Shown here piece after piece: positions 26,071 through 35,383 of a stretch of 64,000 bases of DNA (its first letter is position 1; each line of letters begins with the position of its first letter). Source of the DNA: Hirschia sp964351655. Its GTDB lineage: Bacteria > Pseudomonadota > Alphaproteobacteria > Caulobacterales > Hyphomonadaceae. The DNA is taken from positions 19,756-83,755 of the forward strand of contig CAYGPD010000009.1 of the NCBI GenBank assembly GCA_964351655.1. Reading direction: 5' to 3'. The notes below the pieces were generated by a model. It was not told the origin of the DNA, did not search any database, and saw only the letters and a program-made list of their open reading frames with translations. A program made the translations under genes and the position numbers.

Positions 26071-26086
26071 ATGATAACGCTATCAT
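26071..26086. promoter_or_regulatory. Candidate LacI-family operator upstream of tkt
   Basis: ATGATAACGCTATCAT is a perfect palindrome. Its core matches the LacI/GalR-family consensus TGNNANCGNTNNCA at every fixed position. It lies 68 bp before tkt and just upstream of a possible -35 (TTGACC, 26097-26102). In Rhodobacter the LacI-type CceR (AkgR) controls central carbon genes through sites of this kind. No LacI-type regulator gene is in the window. Confidence 0.6.
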
Positions 26087-26153
26087 TAGAGGGGGCTTGA
26101 CCTTCTCGCTAATGCGTTTAACTCACTTTTGAAACATTTTAAGGGAACGGAAT

Positions 26154-28136
26154 ATGACATCTACTGCAGTCGCTAATCGTGAAATGGCGAATGCCATTCG
26201 CGCACTTTCAACTGATGCCATCGAAAAAGCAGGTATTGGACATTTGGGTCTTCCATTGGGAATGGCTGATGCTGCGACTGTTTTGTTTACTCAATTCCTG
26301 AAATTTGATCCTACAGCCCCTAAATGGGCTGACCGCGACCGTTTTGTTTTGTCAGCGGGTCACGGTTCGATGCTGATTTATTCACTGCTTCACCTTACAG
26401 GTTATGCATCAGTGTCTATGGATGATATTACAAAATTCCGTCAGCTTGGTTCAAACACGCCTGGTCACCCTGAAAATTTTGTGACCGAAGGTGTGGAGAC
26501 TACTACAGGCCCTCTAGGACAGGGGATTGCGACAGCGGTTGGTATGGCGATTGCCGAACGCAATATGAATGCGCGCTATGGTGATGATTTAGTAGACCAC
26601 TATACTTATGTCATCGCAGGTGATGGTTGCTTGATGGAAGGGATTTCTCAAGAAGCTCTTACACTTGCGGGGCACTTGAAACTGGGCAAGTTGATCGTCC
26701 TCTTCGATGATAACGCTGTAACAATTGATGGCGGCACAGATGTCGCTGACTCTACAAAGCAAACGGCACGTTTTGCCGCTTCTGGCTGGCAAGTTGATGC
26801 TGTAGATGGACATGATCCAGAAGCCGTTGCAGAAGCAATTTCTCGTGCAAAGGCAAACACAGATAAACCAAGCTTGATTGCATGTAAGACAACAATTGGT
26901 TTTGGTGCGCCAACATTTGCTGGACAGGGTAAAGCACATGGCGGCCCATATCCAGCAGATGAGACTGCAGCGCTTCGTGAAAATCTTGGATTACCCAAAG
27001 AACGCTTTACTGTAGTGCCTGAGGTATTAGAGGCATGGCGTACAGCGGGTGCGCGTTCAGTGAACGTACGTAAAGCGTGGGAAGCACGTTTGAACGCATC
27101 TGATAAGGCATCCGAGTTTACACGTGCTATGGCTGGTAAATTACCAGAAGGCGTTGAAGCCGCAGCTATCGCTCACAAAAAAGAAGTAGTTGAAGGCCAG
27201 GCGACAAAAGCAACACGTCAATGGTCAGGTGCAGCGCTTGAAGTGCTCACAGGTGTTATTCCTGAAATGATTGGTGGATCAGCCGACCTGACAGGATCAA
27301 ACAACACAAAAACATCTCACACGACTGCGTTGAACAATTCAGATTGGGCAGGGCGTTATGTGCACTATGGTGTACGTGAGCATGCGATGGCAGCCGCAAT
27401 GAACGGTATGGCGCAACATGGCGGTGTTATTCCGTATTCTGGGACATTCTTGGCATTTGCGGACTATTCACGCGGTGCAATCCGTTTGGGTGCTTTGATG
27501 GGTGCGCGCGTTATTCACGTAATGACACACGACTCAATCGGTTTGGGTGAAGACGGACCGACACACCAACCTGTAGAGCATGTGGCGTCTCTGCGCGCGA
27601 TGCCGGGTATCAAGGTATACCGTCCATGTGATGGTGTTGAGACAATGGAAGCTTGGCAGATGGCATTAAGCTATGAGGATAGCCCATCTGTTATCGCGCT
27701 CACACGTCAAGGCGTTGCACCAGCACGTAAAACACACACAGATGAAAACCTTGTTGCAAAGGGAGGGTATATCCTGTCTGAAGCTAAAGGTGATTTACAA
27801 GTGGTGTTGATTGCTACAGGGTCTGAAGTTGAATTGGCGCTTGAAGCACAAGAGAAACTTGCAGCGCAAAACATCGGCGCGCGCGTTGTGTCTATGCCTT
27901 GTATGGAATTGTTCTTCGAGCAATCTGACGCATACCAAGAAGAAGTGCTAGGCGGTAATGTGCCTAAAGTGGGGGCCGAGGCTGGCGTCCGATTTGGATG
28001 GGATGCGGTGATTGGATCAGACGGTGAGTTTGTCGGAATGAATGGATTTGGTGCATCTGCGCCAGCAAAAGATCTATTCAACCACTTTAATATCACTTCT
28101 GATGCAATTGTGGATGCTGCGTTAAAACAAATCTAA
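26154..28136 (+). CDS. tkt: Transketolase
   Basis: 660 residues, full length. TPP-binding motif GDGCLMEGISQEALTLAGHL-K...NN-type (GDG near residue 152), the conserved GHGSMLIYSLLHLTGY and the GHPE segment, central YAGRYVHYGVREHAM and TFLAFADYSRGAIRLGALM. It moves two-carbon units between sugar phosphates in the pentose phosphate pathway. First gene of the carbon cluster tkt-gap-marC-pgk-fba, with AAGGGAACGG as Shine-Dalgarno. Confidence 0.97.
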   Translation: MTSTAVANREMANAIRALSTDAIEKAGIGHLGLPLGMADAATVLFTQFLKFDPTAPKWADRDRFVLSAGHGSMLIYSLLHLTGYASVSMDDITKFRQLGSNTPGHPENFVTEGVETTTGPLGQGIATAVGMAIAERNMNARYGDDLVDHYTYVIAGDGCLMEGISQEALTLAGHLKLGKLIVLFDDNAVTIDGGTDVADSTKQTARFAASGWQVDAVDGHDPEAVAEAISRAKANTDKPSLIACKTTIGFGAPTFAGQGKAHGGPYPADETAALRENLGLPKERFTVVPEVLEAWRTAGARSVNVRKAWEARLNASDKASEFTRAMAGKLPEGVEAAAIAHKKEVVEGQATKATRQWSGAALEVLTGVIPEMIGGSADLTGSNNTKTSHTTALNNSDWAGRYVHYGVREHAMAAAMNGMAQHGGVIPYSGTFLAFADYSRGAIRLGALMGARVIHVMTHDSIGLGEDGPTHQPVEHVASLRAMPGIKVYRPCDGVETMEAWQMALSYEDSPSVIALTRQGVAPARKTHTDENLVAKGGYILSEAKGDLQVVLIATGSEVELALEAQEKLAAQNIGARVVSMPCMELFFEQSDAYQEEVLGGNVPKVGAEAGVRFGWDAVIGSDGEFVGMNGFGASAPAKDLFNHFNITSDAIVDAALKQI

Positions 28137-28216
28137 TTGAACGAATATTATTGATAAATCTTCGGTGCGGGGCCATGTGTTCCGTACCGTCAATTGGGAC
28201 ATAAAGGAAATTTAAG

Positions 28217-29224
28217 ATGGCTGTACGTGTAGCAATCAATGGTTTTGGACGTATCGGACGTTTGGTATTGCGTTCTATTATCGAAAATAAACGCACTGAT
28301 ATTGAAGTTGTGTCGATCAACGACCTTGGTCCAGTTGAAACAAATGCTCACCTTTTGAAGTACGATTCAGTTCACGGGACTTTACAAGCAGATGTGTCTG
28401 TTGAAGGTGATAGCATCGTCGTTAACGGTAAAGCTATCAAAGTTACAGCGATCCGTGATCCTAAAGATTTGCCGCACAAAGCAAACAACGTAGATATCGC
28501 AATGGAATGTACTGGATTCTTTGCTGATAAAGAAAAAGCGTCTGCTCACCTTGCTGCTGGTGCAAAACGCGTTCTTGTTTCTGCGCCTGCAACAAATGCT
28601 GATAAAACAATCGTGTATGGTGTGAACCACGACACATTGACTAAAGATGATTTGGTTGTCTCAAACGCTTCTTGTACAACAAACTGTCTGTCTCCTGTTG
28701 CTAAAGTCTTGAACGATACAATTGGTATCGAAAAAGGTATGATGACAACTATTCACTCATACACAGGCGACCAGCCAACACTAGACCGTATGCATAATGA
28801 TCTTTACCGTGCACGTGCGGCTGCATTGTCTATGATCCCAACATCAACAGGGGCTGCTAAAGCGGTTGGTTTGGTGCTTCCAGAGCTTAACGGCAAGCTT
28901 GATGGTTTCTCATTGCGTGTTCCGACACCAAACGTATCTGTTGTGGACCTTAAGTTCATCGCGAAACGTGAGACAACTGTTGCTGAAATCAACAAAGTCA
29001 TCAAAGACGCTTCTGAAGGTGCTTTGAAAGGTGTTCTTGGTTACACAGAAGTGAAGAACGTGTCTTCTGACTTCAATCACGACCCGCACTCATCAATTTT
29101 CCACGCCGACCAAACCAAAGTAATGGATGGAAACTTCGTGTCTGTTCTTGCTTGGTATGACAATGAGTGGGGCTTCTCAACACGTATGTCTGACACTGCA
29201 ATTGCTTTGGCGAAGTTCATCTAA
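28217..29224 (+). CDS. gap: Glyceraldehyde-3-phosphate dehydrogenase, type I
   Basis: 335 residues. The NAD-binding INGFGRIGRLVLR is at residues 6-18 and the catalytic Cys in SNASCTTNCLSPVAKV near residue 153. HSYTGDQPTLDRMHNDLYRARAAALSMIPTSTGAA and WYDNEWGFSTRM follow. Oxidises glyceraldehyde-3-phosphate to 1,3-bisphosphoglycerate. Codon choice is strongly biased, as in highly expressed genes. An AAAGGAAA Shine-Dalgarno precedes it. Confidence 0.98.
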   Translation: MAVRVAINGFGRIGRLVLRSIIENKRTDIEVVSINDLGPVETNAHLLKYDSVHGTLQADVSVEGDSIVVNGKAIKVTAIRDPKDLPHKANNVDIAMECTGFFADKEKASAHLAAGAKRVLVSAPATNADKTIVYGVNHDTLTKDDLVVSNASCTTNCLSPVAKVLNDTIGIEKGMMTTIHSYTGDQPTLDRMHNDLYRARAAALSMIPTSTGAAKAVGLVLPELNGKLDGFSLRVPTPNVSVVDLKFIAKRETTVAEINKVIKDASEGALKGVLGYTEVKNVSSDFNHDPHSSIFHADQTKVMDGNFVSVLAWYDNEWGFSTRMSDTAIALAKFI

Positions 29225-29252
29225 TAATTGTAGATTTAGTCGGGTATAGTAT

Positions 29253-29879
29253 ATGGATTGGGGATCGCTCTATCGAGATTTGATAACGCTTTTTGTGGTT
29301 ATTGACCCTATTGGAACGATCCCCATTTTCATTGCTGTGACTGCTGGTATGACCGCGGAGGCGCGCCCTAAGGTTGCGCTTGTGGGTGTGTTGATTGCCG
29401 CAGTTGTTTTATATTTCTTTCTGGCTTTAGGACAGCTTGTCTTTGAAGCACTTGGCTTGGCGCTGGGATCGTTTCAGATCGCGGGGGGCATAATCCTATT
29501 TCTGTTTGCGTTGCAAATGGTGTTTGGGGATTCAAAACCTGAAACAGAATTAGCCAAAGTAAAAACGATCAGCCAAAGTGCTGTGTTTCCGTTAGCTATG
29601 CCATCGATTGCGTCGCCGGGTGCGATTATGACGGTGATTATACTCACCGAAAATCACGGCAACACAGTTCTTGAGCAGGCTGTTACAGCAGGTTTGTTGT
29701 TTGGGGTCCTAGTGTTCACATTTGTGCTGCTATTGCTGGCTAATCCAATACTCAAAATTATCGGGACTTCTGGAGCTAGTGTTATAAGCCGTGTTATGGG
29801 GATGATATTATCCACGGTTGCGGTTGACGCTATCCTCAACGGCTTTGCTGTCCTGAACGTAATAGATCTAAATCATTAG
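29253..29879 (+). CDS. MarC-family integral membrane protein
   Basis: 208 residues with six predicted membrane helices. Begins LYRDLITLFVVIDPIGTIPIFIA, the MarC/YchE signature, and contains AMPSIASPGAIMTVIIL. The family's function is not established; despite the name, MarC is not needed for multiple-antibiotic resistance in E. coli. It lies 28 bp after gap and 9 bp before pgk, so it is almost certainly cotranscribed with the glycolytic genes, which is an unusual insertion. Confidence 0.9.
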   Translation: MDWGSLYRDLITLFVVIDPIGTIPIFIAVTAGMTAEARPKVALVGVLIAAVVLYFFLALGQLVFEALGLALGSFQIAGGIILFLFALQMVFGDSKPETELAKVKTISQSAVFPLAMPSIASPGAIMTVIILTENHGNTVLEQAVTAGLLFGVLVFTFVLLLLANPILKIIGTSGASVISRVMGMILSTVAVDAILNGFAVLNVIDLNH

Positions 29880-29888
29880 GAGAAAATC

Positions 29889-31094
29889 ATGTCGAATTTT
29901 CGTACACTTGACACTATAGCCAACGAGCTTGGCGGAAAAACAGCGTTGGTTCGCGTGGATTTCAACGTTCCAATGAATGATGCTGGCGAAGTGACAGATG
30001 ACACACGCTTTCGTGCAGCGCTTCCAACAGTAAAGTTCCTGCGTGATCACGGCGCAAAAGTCGTTTTGATGGCACACTTTGGTCGCCCCAAAGGCCAAAT
30101 TGTTCCGGAGATGAGCTTGAAGCCAGTCGCAACAGCTTTTGGAGTTGTGCTAGGTGATCCAGTGTCATTTGCAGAAAATTGCGGTTTTGGTCCTAAAGCA
30201 AAAGCGTTCATTGAAAGTCGCCCACAAGATGAAGTGGTGCTGCTTGAGAATACACGTTTTGAGGCCGGAGAAGAAAAGAATGATCCTGAGCTCGCAGAAG
30301 CAATGGCAGAGCTGGGTGATATCTATGTAAATGATGCATTTTCAGCTGCTCACCGTGCGCACGCATCGACAGAAGGTGTGACGAAATTCCTTCCGGCATA
30401 TGCTGGTCGCTCTATGGAAGCTGAGCTTAAATCTCTTGATGCAGCTTTGGGAACACCGCAGCGCCCAGTGGTTGCTGTTGTAGGCGGCGCAAAAGTGTCT
30501 TCGAAAATTGATTTGCTAAAAAACCTTGTCTCAAAAGTAGATACATTGGTTATCGGCGGCGGTATGGCGAACACATTTCTATTTGCTGACGGTGTGTCTG
30601 TTGGGAAATCTCTATGTGAAGCTGATCTGACTGGCACTGTGAAAGATATTCAAGTGGCTGCTGAGAAAGCTGGCTGTAAGATTATGCTGCCTACGGACGT
30701 TGTATGTGCAAAAGAATTTAAAGCACGTGCACCCTCACGTATTTGCGATGCAAGTGAAGTTGCTGAAGATGAAATGATTTTGGATGCGGGTCCGATTTCT
30801 GCTGCAGCCCTAGTGGATGAAATGTCAAAATCCAAAACTGTTGTATGGAATGGTCCACTTGGAGCTTTTGAGCTTGAGCCATTCGATGAGGCAACTGTTG
30901 CAGCGGCGAAGGGTGCGGGTGACTTGGCAAAATCTGGTAAGATTACAGCCGTTGCAGGGGGTGGAGACACTGTTGCTGCGCTTAATCACGCAGGTGCTGC
31001 ACAAGACTTTACATTCATCTCAACAGCGGGTGGTGCCTTCCTAGAGTGGATGGAAGGAAAAGAATTACCGGGTGTTGAGGCGCTTCGGGTGTAA
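29889..31094 (+). CDS. pgk: Phosphoglycerate kinase
   Basis: 401 residues. Substrate-binding segments RVDFNVPMNDAGEV, MAHFGRPKG and the nucleotide-binding hinge with VAVVGGAKVSSKIDLLKNL, KTVVWNGPLGAFE and AVAGGGDTVAALN. Catalyses ATP formation from 1,3-bisphosphoglycerate. Preceded by AGGAGAAAA, nine bases after marC. Confidence 0.98.
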   Translation: MSNFRTLDTIANELGGKTALVRVDFNVPMNDAGEVTDDTRFRAALPTVKFLRDHGAKVVLMAHFGRPKGQIVPEMSLKPVATAFGVVLGDPVSFAENCGFGPKAKAFIESRPQDEVVLLENTRFEAGEEKNDPELAEAMAELGDIYVNDAFSAAHRAHASTEGVTKFLPAYAGRSMEAELKSLDAALGTPQRPVVAVVGGAKVSSKIDLLKNLVSKVDTLVIGGGMANTFLFADGVSVGKSLCEADLTGTVKDIQVAAEKAGCKIMLPTDVVCAKEFKARAPSRICDASEVAEDEMILDAGPISAAALVDEMSKSKTVVWNGPLGAFELEPFDEATVAAAKGAGDLAKSGKITAVAGGGDTVAALNHAGAAQDFTFISTAGGAFLEWMEGKELPGVEALRV

Positions 31095-31112
31095 CCAGCA
31101 GTTACAAAATTG

Positions 31113-31136
31113 ACGCCTTTAGCGTATATAAGGCGT
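31113..31136 (+). terminator. Hairpin between pgk and fba
   Basis: ACGCCTT (31113-31119) and AAGGCGT (31130-31136) form a short stem 20 bp after pgk. With no U-run beyond, it is more likely an mRNA-stability or partial-termination element than a strong terminator. Confidence 0.4.
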
Positions 31137-31233
31137 TATACGAGAATTGGCGGCACGGAATCTGCTAGGGTTTCGTGCAACCGAAATAAGCAATAATCGC
31201 GATAACGCGAATGCAAATGGGACGAGTATTAAA

Positions 31234-32298
31234 ATGGCACGTATTACGCTTCGCCAGCTGTTAGATCACGCGGCTGAAAATGACTATGGACTACCAGCGT
31301 TTAACATCAATAACATGGAACAAGCGCTCGCTATCATGGAAGCGGCTGACAAGGTGAATGCACCTGTCATTATCCAAGCTTCACGTGGTGCGCGTGCATA
31401 TGCAAACGACATTGTTTTAAAACACATTATTGATGCTATGGTTGAAATGTACCCACACCTTCCTGTGTGTATGCACCAAGACCACGGTAATTCAGAAGCG
31501 ACATGTGCGACAGCAGTACAATTTGGTTTCACATCTGTGATGATGGATGGATCGCTTGAGCGCGATGCGAAAACACCTGCATCATATGAGCACAATGTGC
31601 ACGTCACAAAAGCCGTTTCCGATATGGCACACTGGGTTGGTGCATCCGTAGAGGGTGAGCTAGGTGTGCTAGGTTCGCTTGAAACAGGTGAAGGCGAAAA
31701 AGAAGATGGTCACGGGTTTGAAGGTAAGTTGGAAATGTCCGACCTTCTAACTGACCCAGACCAAGCGGTTGATTTCGTGAAAAAGACCAATGTGGATGCA
31801 CTTGCGATTGCAATGGGTACAAGCCACGGTGCTTACAAGTTTAGCCGTAAACCAGATGGTGAAGTGCTTGCGATGAACGTGATTGAAGAAATTCACAAGC
31901 GTTTACCTAACACACACTTGGTGATGCATGGTTCATCTTCTGTGCCTGAAGATCTACAAGAGCTCATCAACAAATATGGTGGTGAAATGCCACAAACTTG
32001 GGGTGTACCAGTTGAAGAAATTCAACGTGGTATCAAGCACGGTGTGCGTAAAGTGAACATCGACACAGACTGTCGTATGGCAATTACTGGCGCGATCCGT
32101 AAGGTGTTTGCTGAATCTCCAGCGGAATTTGACCCACGCAAATATTTGAAACCAGCTAAAGAAGCTATGACAAAAATCTGTATTGAGCGTTACCAGCAAT
32201 TTGGTGCTGAAGGTCAAGCAAGCAAAATCAAAGCTATCCCGCTATCTGACATGGCAAAACGTTATGCCGCAGGTGAGCTAGATCAGTTTAAAAGCTAA
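31234..32298 (+). CDS. fba: Class II fructose-bisphosphate aldolase (Calvin-type)
   Basis: 354 residues. Zinc ligands in HQDHGNS near residue 80 and the conserved GVRKVNIDTDCRMAITGAIRKVF, with MHGSSSVP between. The GELGVLGSLETGEGEKEDGHGFEG insertion is typical of the CbbA/Calvin-type class II enzymes. Catalyses the reversible aldol cleavage in glycolysis and gluconeogenesis. ATG 31234 is chosen because homologues start MARITLRQLLDHAAEN. Upstream in-frame sequence to 31147 is untranslated leader. Confidence 0.97.
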   Translation: MARITLRQLLDHAAENDYGLPAFNINNMEQALAIMEAADKVNAPVIIQASRGARAYANDIVLKHIIDAMVEMYPHLPVCMHQDHGNSEATCATAVQFGFTSVMMDGSLERDAKTPASYEHNVHVTKAVSDMAHWVGASVEGELGVLGSLETGEGEKEDGHGFEGKLEMSDLLTDPDQAVDFVKKTNVDALAIAMGTSHGAYKFSRKPDGEVLAMNVIEEIHKRLPNTHLVMHGSSSVPEDLQELINKYGGEMPQTWGVPVEEIQRGIKHGVRKVNIDTDCRMAITGAIRKVFAESPAEFDPRKYLKPAKEAMTKICIERYQQFGAEGQASKIKAIPLSDMAKRYAAGELDQFKS

Positions 32299-32321
32299 GT
32301 TACCGCCTAGAGTGATTTAAT

Positions 32322-32356
32322 AAAAAGCCCTGAGCAATTTTTGCTCAGGGCTTTTT
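32322..32356. terminator. Strong terminator after fba
   Basis: A perfect 16-bp inverted repeat (32322-32337 and 32341-32356) around a three-base loop, with A-run and T-run ends. It ends the carbon cluster and probably also the convergent lipoprotein gene. Confidence 0.92.
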
Positions 32357-32388
32357 GATGCGGGGAGGTGGTGTTTGTTGTCGGTTAT

Positions 32389-33606
32389 CTATTTATCTTC
32401 ACAGCCACCTAATGCACAAATAACTAAGCCAGTGGCGATTGCACCGCGCGCCAAATTATTCGTGTTTTTCGTTTCTCGACTTATCAAATCGTTTGGCGAT
32501 ACCCATTTGGCTGTTCCATCTTCCGTGCGGCGTACCTTAATCTGATTACGCTGTTCATTGACCATCACAACGACAACAGGTTCATCTTTCATAACGCCCT
32601 GAAGGAAGTAGACATCTCCGGGTGTGTATTTTTCGATTAAACTCATTGAATTGCTTGAATATATTGGACTTGTCGTAGCCGGTGCAGGCGTATAAGTCGC
32701 TTGAGCTTGAGCTTGAGCTTGAGCTTGAGCTTGTTGCGCGCGCTGTACTTGAAGCGCTTTTTGTTGAGCGGCTAGTTTTACTTGCGCTTCGCGTGTTGCT
32801 TCTTCCTTTGCTTGAAACTCAATCAATCGTGTTTTCAAGGTTTCAGCGAGTGTCATGGCCTTATATTGTGAGGGTGTGTTCCCGTTAAAGCATAACCAGC
32901 ATACGCTGATTGCTTTATACATGTCACTTGATGGTGTCGCTAAGTGCGCATTGATTTCATCAACGGTCAGATTTTTCTCATCACCTGCAATTTCATAGTG
33001 TGCAGACTTGTAAAATTCTTTGATCGCATTCGCTGAGTTCTGAGAAATATTGATGACTTCCTGAACCTGTCCAGTCTCGTCTTTTTCAAACGTAATGTCG
33101 GATTTGACGCCAAGTCGAAATTTATTCCAATCGGAAAGAGTTGTCGTCCATTCTTCAAACTTTTGTTTGGTTGCTAATGGAACTGAAATTCCATTATCTG
33201 TAATTATAACAGCGCCAATGAAATGTTCGCCTTTTTGGTTTTTCTCAAAACATCCATCGCGGGAATATCCCATCGCATAGACATTTCCTTTGACCTGATT
33301 GAACTTAACATAAAGCTGTTCAGTTCCATCCATAGGTTCGTATACATAGCAATCGAGTATTGTTTTAAGGCGTGCTGCTTCTTTCAGATAGTAAGGGTGA
33401 TCTCCAAGGTCTGATTTCTCAGATGCAGTTGCTAGTTTAAGGTGATCATCTGAAAGACCATTATCGCTCATCACATACAATATTTTTGTGTTGTCGAGTG
33501 AGTTTATCTTCTCGCCCTTCAGTAACTGAATATCGGATTTAATGTCTAAATCACATGCTGACGCAAAAAAGAGGCAAAGACACAAAATAGAGAAACGCAA
33601 ACTCAT
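32389..33606 (-). CDS. Lipoprotein with Gln-Ala repeat, unknown function
   Basis: 405 residues. A lipoprotein signal (lipobox ASAC) is followed by a globular domain to about residue 275. A Lys/Gln/Ala-rich coiled-coil segment follows, containing a (QA)n run of about seven units encoded by a GCTTGA hexanucleotide repeat (plus strand 32699-32733). The C-terminal 80 residues resemble a small beta domain (VYFLQGVMKDEPVVVVMVNEQRNQIKVRRTEDGTAKWV). No family recognised. ATG 33606 gives the correct lipobox placement. Confidence 0.75.
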   Translation of the reverse strand: MSLRFSILCLCLFFASACDLDIKSDIQLLKGEKINSLDNTKILYVMSDNGLSDDHLKLATASEKSDLGDHPYYLKEAARLKTILDCYVYEPMDGTEQLYVKFNQVKGNVYAMGYSRDGCFEKNQKGEHFIGAVIITDNGISVPLATKQKFEEWTTTLSDWNKFRLGVKSDITFEKDETGQVQEVINISQNSANAIKEFYKSAHYEIAGDEKNLTVDEINAHLATPSSDMYKAISVCWLCFNGNTPSQYKAMTLAETLKTRLIEFQAKEEATREAQVKLAAQQKALQVQRAQQAQAQAQAQAQATYTPAPATTSPIYSSNSMSLIEKYTPGDVYFLQGVMKDEPVVVVMVNEQRNQIKVRRTEDGTAKWVSPNDLISRETKNTNNLARGAIATGLVICALGGCEDK

Positions 33607-33720
33607 ACCACCCCACCATTGGTTTGAAATTGTGTAGATAGCGCCGCAATACATATGTAAACATGACAACGACTGCAAAAGACCTTGACGATAAAACTAT
33701 TTAGTAACACAGACACTCTC

Positions 33721-34374
33721 ATGAACCAAGAATGCCGCTTATATCTCATTACGCCACCAGTTATTGACGACATTAATGCATTTGCTGATGCATGCGCGCA
33801 GGCTTTAGATGGCGGTGACGTGGCAAGTTTGCAAATTCGCTTAAAATCACGCGACGGTGTTGCAGCGCCGGATAAGCATATCGAAGCAGTTGCAAAACAG
33901 GTCATCCCTATGGCGCAAGCTAAGGGTGTGGCAGTCCTTATCAATGATCGCCCTGATTTAGCAAAAAAGCTTAATGCTGACGGCGTTCATATCGGGCAAG
34001 ACGATGTAACCTTGAAAGAAGCACGTAAGATTGTCGGCGAGGATATGATTGTCGGCGTGACATGTCATGATAGTCGACATCTAGGTATGGAAGCTGGAGA
34101 GCAAGGCGCTGATTATGTCGCCTTTGGTGCTTTTTATCCGACGCAAACAAAAGACCCCAAAGCAAAAGCTGAACTTGAAACGCTCACATGGTGGCAACAA
34201 TTTATTGAGATACCTTGTGTAGCAATTGGTGGGATTACTGTAGAAAATGCTGCGCCGCTTATCGAAGCGGGAGCTGACTTTCTGGCGGTATCCTCTGGTG
34301 TCTGGGATTATAAAGATGGTCCTAAAGCGGCGGTTGCAGAATTTAATCGGATAATCGATAGTTTGCGTCCTTAG
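33721..34374 (+). CDS. thiE: Thiamine-phosphate synthase (ThiE family)
   Basis: 217 residues of a TIM-barrel TMP synthase: LYLITPP, VLINDRPDLAKKLNADGVHIGQDDV, the phosphate-binding VGVTCHDSRHLGMEAGEQGADYVAFGAFYPTQTK and VAIGGITVENAAPLIEAGADFLAVSSGV. Joins the pyrimidine and thiazole moieties in thiamine synthesis. The usual thi genes are not adjacent. The fba-thiE-suhB order is a recurring neighbourhood in Caulobacter relatives. ATG 33721 preferred over TTG 33685. No TPP riboswitch is visible upstream. Confidence 0.88.
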   Translation: MNQECRLYLITPPVIDDINAFADACAQALDGGDVASLQIRLKSRDGVAAPDKHIEAVAKQVIPMAQAKGVAVLINDRPDLAKKLNADGVHIGQDDVTLKEARKIVGEDMIVGVTCHDSRHLGMEAGEQGADYVAFGAFYPTQTKDPKAKAELETLTWWQQFIEIPCVAIGGITVENAAPLIEAGADFLAVSSGVWDYKDGPKAAVAEFNRIIDSLRP

Positions 34375-34579
34375 TTTCCCAATCCGCTTGGAAGCTTAGA
34401 CTTATATTGTTAATCCATGCATGGCACACCGTTCGTGAGGCTGGTTCGCTTCATGCATAGATTGCTTCAAAGCCTTCAATGCCTTGATATATTGGCTTGA
34501 CTAGGTTAGACGCGCCGTCTGGTATTTTGCTTGGTGATCTCCACACATCATCAGGTCTGCTCGTAGGAAAATTGAAATA

Positions 34580-35383
34580 ATGTCCCGTCCATCCCCAACC
34601 GTCTCGATTATGATTGAAGCTGCACAAGCGGCAGGCCGCAAATTATTGCGCGATTTTGGGGAAGTTGAAAATCTTCAGATTTCCAAAAAGGGACCGGCAG
34701 ATTTCGTATCTGCAGCGGACAAAAAAGCTGAACAGATTTGTTTTGATCGCCTTTCTAAAAAGCGCCCGGGATATGGCTTTCTTATGGAAGAGGCGGGCGT
34801 GATTGAGGGTTCAGATAAATCACACCGTTTCATCGTTGATCCTTTAGATGGCACGACGAACTTTTTACACGGTATTCCACACTTCGCTGTTTCCATTGGA
34901 CTTGAGCGTGATGGTGAATTGCGCGCTGGTGTTGTGCATGATGTGATCCGCAATGAGATTTTTTGGGCGGAGACAGGCGAGGGTGCTTGGCTAGAAAACC
35001 GTCGCTTGCGTATCTCGAACCGCCGTAAGCTTGGAGAGAGCGTGATTGCTACAGGTATCCCATTTATGGGACGCGGTGATCACACGCAGTATATCAAAGA
35101 ACTCCACGTACTTATGGGTGAAGTCGCGGGTATTCGCCGTTTTGGAGCTGCAGCGCTTGATTTGGCTTATGTTGCATCTGGTCGCTTTGACGGCTTTTGG
35201 GAGCGTGGTCTCGCGCCGTGGGATGTTGCGGCGGGTATTGTGCTTGTGCGTGAAGCAGGCGGAGAAGTTAGCGGCTTGAATGGCGCTCATCCTCTAAATG
35301 ACGGTGATCTTGTATGTGGAAACACCACGATTACTGCGAAGCTGATTGACCGTGTTGAAGGCAAGATTAAACCAAAGGTCTAG
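34580..35383 (+). CDS. suhB: Inositol-1-monophosphatase family protein, SuhB type
   Basis: 267 residues with MEEAG (about residue 73), VDPLDGTTNFLHGIPHFAVSIGLE (about 90) and the C-terminal APWDVAAGIVLVREAGG motifs that bind magnesium. SuhB hydrolyses inositol monophosphate and, in E. coli, also acts in rRNA antitermination through NusA. Whether this copy does both is unknown. Its stop overlaps that of the convergent DinB gene by four bases. Confidence 0.9.
   Translation: MSRPSPTVSIMIEAAQAAGRKLLRDFGEVENLQISKKGPADFVSAADKKAEQICFDRLSKKRPGYGFLMEEAGVIEGSDKSHRFIVDPLDGTTNFLHGIPHFAVSIGLERDGELRAGVVHDVIRNEIFWAETGEGAWLENRRLRISNRRKLGESVIATGIPFMGRGDHTQYIKELHVLMGEVAGIRRFGAAALDLAYVASGRFDGFWERGLAPWDVAAGIVLVREAGGEVSGLNGAHPLNDGDLVCGNTTITAKLIDRVEGKIKPKV

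Noticed and set aside
25632..26153. Expected 6S RNA near zapA
   Set aside because: The gaps are small and the 173-bp region before tkt looks like promoter with a LacI-type operator. No 6S-like closing stem and bubble seen.
33607..33720. TPP riboswitch before thiE
   Set aside because: No CUGAGA or conserved THI-box segments in the short upstream region.
34433..34449. GTTC-N9-GTTC resembling an alphaproteobacterial LexA site
   Set aside because: The spacer is nine bases, not the required seven, and the next gene is suhB, which is not SOS-related.
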